Shown piece by piece: positions 1-6,751 of a stretch of DNA of 9,814 nucleotides. The DNA lies in the NCBI GenBank assembly GCA_031288765.1, contig JAITQV010000389.1, positions 1 to 9,814 of the forward strand, in the 5' to 3' direction. A model generated the notes under the pieces. That model searched no databases and had not been told where the DNA came from. It saw nothing but the letters and a program-made list of their open reading frames with translations. The DNA is from Planctomycetaceae bacterium (GTDB lineage Bacteria; Planctomycetota; Planctomycetia; Pirellulales; Thermoguttaceae). Both the position numbers and the translations under genes were made by a program. Within the stretch, counting starts at the first letter, position 1. Every line of letters begins with the position of its first letter.

Positions 1-77
1 GTTATAAAAACTTCCTAATTTTTCGGAACGATTAAGTCGTTACAAAATAACAAATTACTCCTTTTTTTTCAATCAGC

Positions 78-356
78 ATGGATGCTCAAACTGTTGTTGA
101 TTTATGCCGTGATTCGATATGGATTGCGTTGTTAATTTCTGCGCCGATTTTGTTGGCTGGTACGGTGATTGGTCTGTTGATTGGTCTTTTTCAAGCGTTG
201 ACGCAGATTCAGGAACAAACGATTGCTATCGTCCTCAAGATTCTTGTTATGGTTCTTGTGATTGCGTTCCTGATGCCTTGGATGACCGAAAAAATGATTG
301 ACTATTCAGCCGACTTGTTCAACAATGTTCCTGAAGTACTTATTAAAGAAGAATAA
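78..356 (+). CDS. fliQ: Flagellar biosynthetic protein FliQ
   Basis: FliQ is a small inner-membrane subunit of the flagellar type III export gate, where it assembles with FliP and FliR. The 92-residue product has the normal family length. It shows two hydrophobic helices (about residues 15-38 and 47-68) separated by the family signature around residues 38-48 (FQALTQIQEQT), which is characteristic of FliQ and its virulence homologues. The ATG at 78 gives the expected N-terminus (MDAQTVVDLCRDSIW); no clear Shine-Dalgarno sequence precedes it, only a T-rich tract. The usual partners fliP and fliR are not adjacent: the 77 bases upstream have stops in all three plus-strand frames and no FliP-like tail, and no fliR follows. 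A type III secretion SctS protein is the alternative, but the sequence reads as flagellar. Confidence 0.93.
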   Translation: MDAQTVVDLCRDSIWIALLISAPILLAGTVIGLLIGLFQALTQIQEQTIAIVLKILVMVLVIAFLMPWMTEKMIDYSADLFNNVPEVLIKEE

Positions 357-979
357 CAATAACCGCTCACAATAATAAACAAAACAAAAAATAGACGATG
401 TATTGCTGATAACAAAAAATCCCTTATCGTTATTGCCGCCGGAAACTCACGCCGCCCAAAATCGTCCGCCGTGAGAACGTTCAATACCGATAGTCATATT
501 GTAATCACGGACGGCATCAGAATATTTTATACCGAGCGACGTTATTAAAACCGGTGTTTCCATACTCATATCGGGAATTGCCGGATCAATTTGAGCCAAA
601 AGATTCACCGGATACAACATCAAATATAACACCAAACAAATCATGAATTACCGTACAGGAGTGAGATCAAAAAATCGCCGCAACAAACCGACAAGGGTAT
701 GCTGAGATAGGTGAGGTAGTAATAGAAGTCGGAGGTTATGGTGGAGAGGGAAACTTGAATTTTTTTGGGCATCAGTTGATTCCTTTCAATAAAAAAAAGT
801 TATGGGGTAAAAAGGTAACGAATCATATTTATACACAAATAAAAACCAATGTTCAATGCCTCAATTTTTCGGAAAGTACAGTTACGTATTTAAATAGGAA
901 AATTCGTAATATTTCAGCGGAATTTTCGGATCACGTAAGAATTTCGGCAAAAGACCGAGTAGATACTTATATTGTAATT
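357..979. other. Long intergenic stretch between convergent fliQ and the AddB-like gene
   Basis: No gene can be assigned firmly here. Bases 357-420 are AT-rich spacer. Bases 447-644 resemble the neighbouring minus-strand genes in base wording and hold the small secreted-peptide candidate listed separately. Bases about 695-752 are unusually G-rich on the plus strand. From 665 the plus strand stays open in one frame into the 3' end of the AddB-like gene, with no recognisable protein. No fliR, tRNA or clear GC-rich terminator hairpin is visible. It may be decayed coding sequence. Confidence 0.5.
447..644 (-). CDS. Possible small secreted peptide (65 aa), unrecognised or remnant
   Basis: I do not recognise this frame. 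Its N-terminus looks like a signal peptide: a hydrophobic run MICLVLYLMLYPVNLLA followed by Gln, with a plausible signal peptidase site after the LLA. The remaining 47 or so residues (starting IDPAIPDMSMETP) show no motif. The ATG follows an in-frame TAA two codons upstream, so the start cannot be much further out, and no Shine-Dalgarno is apparent. The stretch shares the codon wording of the surrounding minus-strand genes and lies 335 bases past the end of the AddB-like gene on the same strand. It may be a genuine small exported protein, the 5' remnant of a decayed gene, or chance. Confidence 0.22.
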   Translation of the reverse strand: MICLVLYLMLYPVNLLAQIDPAIPDMSMETPVLITSLGIKYSDAVRDYNMTIGIERSHGGRFWAA

Positions 980-3871
980 TTATTTAACAAGACCATCAAG
1001 ACAAATCCCAGCAAACGCTTCACAGTAAGGCGGCGGCGAATCTGCCATTTTAAAGTCGTTGTTTAAGATATGCCGTGCAATGTCTTCCGCTTGTGTAACG
1101 GCTTCCTGAATATCGGCAGAAGTCCATGCGGCAAGTTTAATGTCCGTTGCCGTAACATCTTTCGGAAGCAAAATGTAACCAAGCGCAATCTCCTCCGAAT
1201 AATCGGATTGACGTAAAATATAATAATAAAGCGGTAATTGAAAATCAATCCACACAAGATTACCTTCTGTATTTTTTTTGCGATGAGTTTTTTCCGGTTC
1301 CGGTGCCGAATCAGAAGTCTTGTAATCCAACACAATCAACCGTCCGGTTTTTTCCTCGCGATCAATACGGTCAATACGACCGCGAAGCAATATTTTTTTT
1401 CCGTCAATATTCAGAAAAATCGAATCGTCATTGAAATTAAATTCCGTTTTGATAATCGAATGACCGGAGTTAGCCCATTCCGCTTGCCAAACAGCAAAAG
1501 CCTCAAGACGCTTCAACGCCCGTTCCGCTTGAATCGCAATAACCGGACGTTGTTGTTTACCGTATTTTTCCGTAATATAATTCTTGAGCGTACTTTCCAG
1601 AAACGCTGTAATTTCATTCGCCGAAGTGGAATTTTTGATACTGCTTTGTCCGAATTGCCGGAGAACTTCGTGAATTAGTGTTCCAAATGCAGGAGCGTCC
1701 AGTTCTTCATCATTATCATCGAGGTTGTTCAGCCGAAGACGGTGTTTGAGATAATATCTGTACGGACAACGTAAATAATCGGCAAATTCTGTAACACGCA
1801 TTGATTGCAGCGTTTCCAACGGTTCAACGTCGGGAACTTTGAATGCCGGTTTTTCTGTTTGTCCGGGTTTCATTTTTCCGGCAAAAAACATTTCCGGCTC
1901 CTGTTTCATCTGACCAAAATATTTCCGTACACGCCGTGTAATTGTTTCGTTATCGGCGGCAAAAAACAGCCGGCTCGGAAGCATCGGGTCGCCTTCGGCG
2001 GAACGGCGACCGCCAATCAATTGGACGGCATGTCCGTGTTCTGTTGAAAGGCGCGTTCCTAAAATAACCGATAACGCATAAGCATCCCGTGCAAATCGCC
2101 GGCGGTTGTCCTCAATACCAAGTTCACGGCGAATCTTGTCCGGTAAAAACAAATCAGAAGTTAGAAACGACGGAACAAAACCATCGTTCATTCCTGTTGC
2201 AATAACAATCGGCGCATCATCCATTGCAACATCAAGCCAACCAATCAATTCCACCGCATCATGATTTTCGTGCGGCGGAATATTGTCCGATTCAATCAAA
2301 CTTAATATCAACCGCAATGTTTCCGCAAATGAAACATCAGGAAATAATTGTTTCGGAACATCTTCCAGCACTTCAATAGCACTTTTGATTTTTTCGTTGA
2401 TTTTTTCTTCGATTTTTTTATGGTGTTCATTGGTTGGTGCTTGATCCTTTTTGTCATAAAGCCTTTGTAACATGTTTCGGGTTTTTTCTGTCCAAATCAG
2501 CGGCGATTGTTTCAATGGCGAAGAAAAATCAACATCAAATAAATCCTTGAGCCGATTCCAACTTGTTCGTAACAAATCAAACGAATGATTGTGTTGCGGA
2601 TTTTCCGTATCAATTTTTGATTGCCAAAGATCACTGACGGTTATCGGCAAAAATTCCATATAATAACGATCCAGTTCCGAAAGTAAATCTCGTTTCGATT
2701 TTTTGTCGGACTGTAAAAACGTTTCGATATTAGGATGCCGAATCAGTTCCGCAAATGTGGAAAATGTTTGAGATTCCAGAAAAGCGGATGCTGTTTCAAG
2801 AAAACGGTAAACCGCCGTTTGTTTTATCGGAGTTCCTTCGACATGCCGTGAAGGAATGTTCGCCTGTTCAAGCCGTTGTTCGATAAACGGAATTATCTGC
2901 GGATCGGGAACTCCAATTATAATTTCATCCGCGGCATACTTTCCGCCAAGATCGGCAATTTTTCGTAATACAATATTCGCCTGATGTTCGGGACGTTCAA
3001 CGATATTGATTTGTTCATCATCAATGGGAGGATTCAGTACAAATTTTTCATTATCCCAAGCATCAGGAATCAAACAACCGAAATCATCGAATTTTTCCTT
3101 GAATGATTCCGGCGCAAAAACAACTGTTGTTATAAAATTACTGAATTTGTTCAAAATTTCTTTTTGCGCACGGTTCATATCAACAAGACCAAGAAGAAAA
3201 ATTTGTGTACCATTTTCATTAAATTGATTATAAATCCGTTGAAATTCTTCGGTTTTTTGTTGATGAATCGCGAAAAGTCTTGCAGTTTGCAAATCCCAAA
3301 TATCAAACGAATCAAGCAGTTGATGATATTTTTCCTGAAGTTTGGTTAAAGTATTCCAACGATGGACTTCGCTTTCGATTTTCAATTTGTTACAGAGTTT
3401 CACAACTTCCGCAAAATCGAGAACATCCGCCGCAAGTTCACGGTGAAGAGTTGCAAACATTTTTCCCAACGCAAGCCGAGCATGGAGATCATCCCGTTTC
3501 GGCGGATGCGGTAAAAGTTGCGCTAAAAGATCAGGATGTTCGTCTTCCAGCTGATCAACCGTATAAATCCAAGCGAATCGTTGCGTTAATTCATTGGCAA
3601 TCGGCTTTTGTAACTCATAAAATTTTTCCGGCAATGTTCCGGGAGTTAAAAATTCCGGCGGATACCATGCGGAGTCTAATTCTCCGGCAACAGCAAGTTC
3701 TTCGACCTTTTCCGCAAGTAATTCCTCAAGACGATTCATTGCCCGCTTGCCGGGAAGAACAAGTGTAACATGACGAAGATCAAATTGCCCGTTTTTTGCA
3801 AACCGTTTCATTAAAAAATCCGCCGCCGTTTGAAGGAGCGGACGGTTCCAATTCAGAAAAATTCGACGCAT
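980..3871 (-). CDS. AddB-like protein: degenerate helicase with C-terminal PD-(D/E)XK nuclease domain
   Basis: The product is 963 residues and resembles the AddB subunit of AddAB helicase-nucleases, which resect double-strand breaks; AddA is not in this window. Residues about 37-48 (LVLPGKRAMNRL) occupy the ATPase motif I position but lack GxGKT, so ATP binding is probably lost. Residues 540-570 end in ATGMNDGFVPS, matching the helicase-like 'GMNEGxFP' motif. The nuclease domain starts near 692 (RVTEFADYLRCPYRYYL) and contains H734 in GTLIHEVL, E810, GRIDRID with D834, LDYKT with D849 and K851, and QLPLYYY with Q878. These form a complete H-E-D-D-K-Q catalytic set. Cys702, Cys950 and Cys957 are the only candidate iron-sulfur ligands; the usual C-x2-C-x5-C tail is reduced to C-x6-C. 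The ATG at 3871 has a weak purine-rich AAAGAAAGA upstream. The gene lies 145 bases after the epimerase gene and converges on fliQ. Confidence 0.85.
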   Translation of the reverse strand: MRRIFLNWNRPLLQTAADFLMKRFAKNGQFDLRHVTLVLPGKRAMNRLEELLAEKVEELAVAGELDSAWYPPEFLTPGTLPEKFYELQKPIANELTQRFAWIYTVDQLEDEHPDLLAQLLPHPPKRDDLHARLALGKMFATLHRELAADVLDFAEVVKLCNKLKIESEVHRWNTLTKLQEKYHQLLDSFDIWDLQTARLFAIHQQKTEEFQRIYNQFNENGTQIFLLGLVDMNRAQKEILNKFSNFITTVVFAPESFKEKFDDFGCLIPDAWDNEKFVLNPPIDDEQINIVERPEHQANIVLRKIADLGGKYAADEIIIGVPDPQIIPFIEQRLEQANIPSRHVEGTPIKQTAVYRFLETASAFLESQTFSTFAELIRHPNIETFLQSDKKSKRDLLSELDRYYMEFLPITVSDLWQSKIDTENPQHNHSFDLLRTSWNRLKDLFDVDFSSPLKQSPLIWTEKTRNMLQRLYDKKDQAPTNEHHKKIEEKINEKIKSAIEVLEDVPKQLFPDVSFAETLRLILSLIESDNIPPHENHDAVELIGWLDVAMDDAPIVIATGMNDGFVPSFLTSDLFLPDKIRRELGIEDNRRRFARDAYALSVILGTRLSTEHGHAVQLIGGRRSAEGDPMLPSRLFFAADNETITRRVRKYFGQMKQEPEMFFAGKMKPGQTEKPAFKVPDVEPLETLQSMRVTEFADYLRCPYRYYLKHRLRLNNLDDNDEELDAPAFGTLIHEVLRQFGQSSIKNSTSANEITAFLESTLKNYITEKYGKQQRPVIAIQAERALKRLEAFAVWQAEWANSGHSIIKTEFNFNDDSIFLNIDGKKILLRGRIDRIDREEKTGRLIVLDYKTSDSAPEPEKTHRKKNTEGNLVWIDFQLPLYYYILRQSDYSEEIALGYILLPKDVTATDIKLAAWTSADIQEAVTQAEDIARHILNNDFKMADSPPPYCEAFAGICLDGLVK

Positions 3872-4016
3872 AAATGATCTTTCTTTTTGTGTTGACTGTA
3901 CTTTTCAAAAAAATAAAAGCGGTAAAAACGTGTAAAATATTGTATTGAAAGTGTGGATTTATTTGATACTTTATTGAGATATAATACTTAAATTGAAACA
4001 ATTTATGTATTGTTAC
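3872..4016 (-). other. Intergenic gap between the epimerase gene and the AddB-like gene
   Basis: This AT-rich spacer probably contains the AddB-like gene's own promoter, but I cannot place -35 and -10 boxes confidently. Just past the epimerase stop, 3990-4004 forms a perfect 6-base inverted repeat (AAATTG-AAA-CAATTT). With no G+C-rich core and no U tract following, it is too weak to call a terminator. Confidence 0.35.
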
Positions 4017-4574
4017 TTATATTGTGATTCCTTCCCAATCTTCTTTTTCATCGAGCAACTGATGTTTTTTATCGCGTTCCGAAACAACAGTTGCTTTGAG
4101 TTGCCAATCAATTTTCAATTTGTCGTCGTCGAAACGTAAACCGTTTTCGTTTTTCGGTACATAAAATTCTGTTATAAAATAAATGATCTCAACATCATCC
4201 GTCAACGTCTGAAATCCATGAGCAAAACCTTCGGGAACATAAATCATTTTATTGTTTTCCGAACTCAATTCGACGGCGTCGTATTGCAGAAAAGTCGGCG
4301 AATTTTTTCTAATGTCAACAATACAATCCCAAATCGTTCCGCGAATACATTTCATAATTTTTATTTCACAATCCGGCGGATTCTGAAAATGTAAGCCGCG
4401 TATTGTTCCTTTTTGTTGCGTGTAAGAATGATTGATGTTGACAATTGGTTTTGTCAGACCGATTGCCTTCAACTCATTCGCGCAAAACAATCGCGTAAAT
4501 GATCCGCGTTCATCACCACACGGCTCAAGATCAATCTTATACGCACCGCGTAATTTCAATTCGGAAAATTTCAT
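4017..4574 (-). CDS. rfbC: dTDP-4-dehydrorhamnose 3,5-epimerase family protein (RmlC/RfbC)
   Basis: RmlC-family cupins epimerise C3 and C5 of dTDP-4-keto-6-deoxyglucose on the way to dTDP-L-rhamnose or related surface sugars. The 185-residue length is normal. Diagnostic segments are GDERGSFTRLF (20-30), TIRGLHFQ (57-64), IVDIRKNSPTF (85-95), YVPEGFAHGF (112-121) and the C-terminal NGLRFDDDKLKIDW. By family alignment the catalytic His is H62, its partner Asp is D168 (VVSERD), the substrate-binding Lys is K72 and the catalytic Tyr is Y132, so the enzyme looks intact. The ATG at 4574 gives the standard MKFSELKLRGAY start, without a visible Shine-Dalgarno. No rmlA, rmlB or rmlD lies beside it, so the exact sugar product is uncertain; a 3- or 5-epimerase of another deoxysugar is possible. 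Confidence 0.9.
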   Translation of the reverse strand: MKFSELKLRGAYKIDLEPCGDERGSFTRLFCANELKAIGLTKPIVNINHSYTQQKGTIRGLHFQNPPDCEIKIMKCIRGTIWDCIVDIRKNSPTFLQYDAVELSSENNKMIYVPEGFAHGFQTLTDDVEIIYFITEFYVPKNENGLRFDDDKLKIDWQLKATVVSERDKKHQLLDEKEDWEGITI

Positions 4575-4664
4575 TGTTTATTTTTGCTACAAACTTAGCC
4601 GAAATTTTGGAATGAAAAATAGTTGTTTTTATAACCCATTGAAACAAAAAAACGTATAAAACAT

Positions 4665-4696
4665 CGAAAAACACAATATTAAAAAATGTGTTTACG
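4665..4696 (-). terminator. Weak AT-rich hairpin downstream of uppP
   Basis: On the minus strand, about 85 bases past the uppP stop, AAACACA (4693-4687) pairs with TGTGTTT (4675-4669) around an 11-base loop, and the arms extend by a CG pair across a one- or two-base mismatch. Two further T's follow the stem. The position suits a 3' end signal for uppP, but the stem has almost no G+C content, so the call is tentative. Confidence 0.25.
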
Positions 4697-4780
4697 AAAA
4701 TTGTTCGGTCTGAAATCGGAGTTTTTAGAAGTTCCCAATTGTACTAATGAAATAAAGTTAAGAACAACTAAGAATGAATA

Positions 4781-6493
4781 TTAACGTTTTTTATTTTTTA
4801 CCGGTGTTAGAATAATTGTTAGCGGTGTACCGCGTTCGGGAATCCGTTCCGTAAAACACGCAAAGAGCAATTCCGTATTGTCGGCACTGCTCTTGATCGG
4901 AACATCAAGAATCGCACCCACAAAATTGGAAAGACCAAATAATTCGCCGCTCTCGTCGGCAATGTAATGATTCTTTCCCGATTCGTCTTGATATTGCATA
5001 CTTCCGGTAAAAACCCAATGAGTTGACATTGCTTTCTTGGAATCTTCTTTACTGTTTCCGGCATCCCAAACCCAATCTTGGGCAAGCATTTCTTTTTGGT
5101 GTCCATCCTGATCATTCCAACGAATCGTGATTTCAATTTCTTCGCCGCTTGGCGGTACAAACTGCGGTGTCTGCTGAACCGGTTTGCCCGGCTCCGCTCC
5201 CACCGCAAGAAGAGCAGCGTGAATCAAAAACGGCTTAACCCGAACGGAAATAATTGATTCATGTTCTTTGGTTCCCACTCGGCACGCCAAAAGTTCCAAA
5301 AATCCTTCACGTAACACAATCCGACCAAGAATCACCACACTTCGACCATCCGGCGTAATCCAAATCCGATCCTGCGTATCCAACGGAATCAGTTTGTCCG
5401 GTTCATCAATCAACGGAATTCGTTTTTGTTCTTCTGCAATTGCGGCTTGTTCTTTTGCTTCTTCTTCGGCAAGAATTTTTTCGTATTCCAATTGTGCGTC
5501 TTCCTCACTCAGATTTTCACGCCCAGATTCCGCAACATTTTCAACAGCAATCATTAATGAGTCGGCTTGTTGGGTTACGGTATTTTTTTCAACCGGCGAA
5601 ACAGTTGGCAATTCCTGAGTCGGCGGTTGTTTTTCCGGTGATTGAGTATTGTGTTCAAGCGATTGAACAGATTGAAATTCTTGTTTTTCTTGCAACGGTA
5701 ATGTCGCCAATACCAATGTCAGCGGACACATTAAAAAAAGCCAAGCCGCAAAATACCAGAGTTGACCTTTCTTTAGCCAATCAAGCAGCCAAATTAGTGC
5801 AACAATACCCACAATACAACTTACTAACATTCCAATCAACAATAAATGTACGGCAAGTGAATTGGGTTCGGTGTTTGGTTTGAGGAGTCCTTTGAGTTCG
5901 AAAATTCCGCCGCCGCCAATCACCGGAATAGCAAGAAGAAACGAAAATGTTGCCGCTTCATCACGCCGCAATTTACGGAAAAGACCGGCAACAATGGTTG
6001 AACCGGAACGTGAAAGACCGGGCAAAACCGCAACCGCCTGGACTGTTCCAATCACCAACGCATCAAACCAAGTCATTGTCGAACAGGTTTTTTCACCGTC
6101 AGTATTCCGTGACCGAATCAGAAGCAATCCCGTTACGGCAAAACAAATTGAGATAATGTACAAATCCGTTTCGATCCAAGGAGCCAATTTTTTTACCAGA
6201 AGACCAACAACAACCGCCGGAAGTGTACCAATAATCAAAAGCGGAATCAACCGAAGGTCTTTCCCGAATAAATCAACAATTCGCCGCCGGAAAACAATCA
6301 AAACCGCAACCAATGTTCCAAGATGTAACAAGATTTCCAGTTTGATAAAATCTGTTTCACTTCCGGTCAATGGTTGACCGAACCGTTTGAACAGATGTTC
6401 GGTAACCGCCAAATGCCCCGAAGAACTAATCGGCAAAAATTCGCCAATCCCCTGAACAATAGAAATAATCAGAATTTCAAGCAATTCAATCAA
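4781..6493 (-). CDS. uppP: Undecaprenyl-diphosphatase (UppP/BacA) fused to a C-terminal YdjY domain
   Basis: Residues 1-268 form a complete UppP, which dephosphorylates undecaprenyl pyrophosphate so the lipid carrier can be reused for peptidoglycan and polysaccharide export. Both catalytic signatures are present: GIGEFLPISSSGHL (15-28) with Glu18, and VLPGLSRSGSTI (156-167) with Arg162, amid several membrane helices. UppP normally ends at about 270 residues; this protein continues to 570. Residues 269-360 are a Pro/Gln/Glu-rich linker with an acidic helical stretch at 330-358 (YEKILAEEEAKEQAAIAEEQ). Residues 361-570 match YdjY-type domains common in planctomycetes: TKEHESI (408-414), IHAALLAVGAEPGKPV (424-439), DWVWD (473-477), HWVFTGS (492-498) and IPERGTP (551-557). 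Translation must start at TTG (6493) or the nearby TTG (6484), because an in-frame TGA lies two codons before the first. Confidence 0.9.
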   Translation of the reverse strand: MIELLEILIISIVQGIGEFLPISSSGHLAVTEHLFKRFGQPLTGSETDFIKLEILLHLGTLVAVLIVFRRRIVDLFGKDLRLIPLLIIGTLPAVVVGLLVKKLAPWIETDLYIISICFAVTGLLLIRSRNTDGEKTCSTMTWFDALVIGTVQAVAVLPGLSRSGSTIVAGLFRKLRRDEAATFSFLLAIPVIGGGGIFELKGLLKPNTEPNSLAVHLLLIGMLVSCIVGIVALIWLLDWLKKGQLWYFAAWLFLMCPLTLVLATLPLQEKQEFQSVQSLEHNTQSPEKQPPTQELPTVSPVEKNTVTQQADSLMIAVENVAESGRENLSEEDAQLEYEKILAEEEAKEQAAIAEEQKRIPLIDEPDKLIPLDTQDRIWITPDGRSVVILGRIVLREGFLELLACRVGTKEHESIISVRVKPFLIHAALLAVGAEPGKPVQQTPQFVPPSGEEIEITIRWNDQDGHQKEMLAQDWVWDAGNSKEDSKKAMSTHWVFTGSMQYQDESGKNHYIADESGELFGLSNFVGAILDVPIKSSADNTELLFACFTERIPERGTPLTIILTPVKNKKR

Positions 6494-6618
6494 TTGTTGT
6501 CAGGATAAAATTCCTGCCTCGTTTTGTTTTTAATATTGTAATCAAAAGGACAACCATTTTCGGTATCATTTTGAATACCTGCTAAATTGTAACTGTCCGT
6601 CTTATAAACCATAGAACA

Positions 6619-6717
6619 CACAAAATACACGGAAATTAGCAAGTATTATTTATTTCATTTTTTGATGGTGTACTCTCTCAAAAAAACTTGCAAATAATTC
6701 TTTCCGTATATTTTGTG
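6619..6717. repeat. Long imperfect inverted repeat between the membrane-protein gene and uppP
   Basis: The left arm 6619-6644 (CACAAAATACACGGAA then ATTAGCAAGT) reappears as the reverse complement of the right arm 6686-6717. The outer 16 bases match with one difference and the inner 10 with one difference; the right arm has 6 extra bases between them. The loop is 41 bases (6645-6685). On minus-strand RNA the outer mismatch becomes a G-U wobble, so folding is favoured on the strand that is transcribed. It starts 34 bases after the upstream gene's stop. No U tract follows, so it is not a classic terminator. A dispersed palindromic or miniature inverted-repeat element, or an mRNA 3'-end stabiliser, is more likely. 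Confidence 0.6.
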
Positions 6718-6751
6718 ATAAAAATATTGTTAATTGTTCAATTTTGTTGTG

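Noticed and set aside
302..484. Minus-strand 60-codon frame at the 3' end of fliQ, possibly continuing the 447-644 frame by a frameshift
   Set aside because: Joining the two frames gives no recognisable protein, and the frame overlaps the end of fliQ in antisense.
755..1066. Plus-strand 103-codon frame starting at TTG and running into the AddB-like gene
   Set aside because: It needs a TTG start with no ribosome binding site, overlaps the end of a well-supported gene on the other strand, and has no recognisable domain. It is kept only as part of the unexplained 357-979 stretch.
1238..3768. Several plus-strand open frames of 60-162 codons
   Set aside because: All lie antisense to the AddB-like gene, read as low-information Arg/Phe/Ser-rich sequence, and match no family.
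4665..4696. Treating the AAACACA/TGTGTTT hairpin as a firm intrinsic terminator
   Set aside because: The stem is short and nearly free of G+C, so it is listed only as a weak candidate.
4819..6377. Open frames on both strands within the UppP-YdjY gene, including a 129-codon minus-strand frame
   Set aside because: They are shadows of a gene whose reading frame carries clear catalytic and domain motifs throughout.
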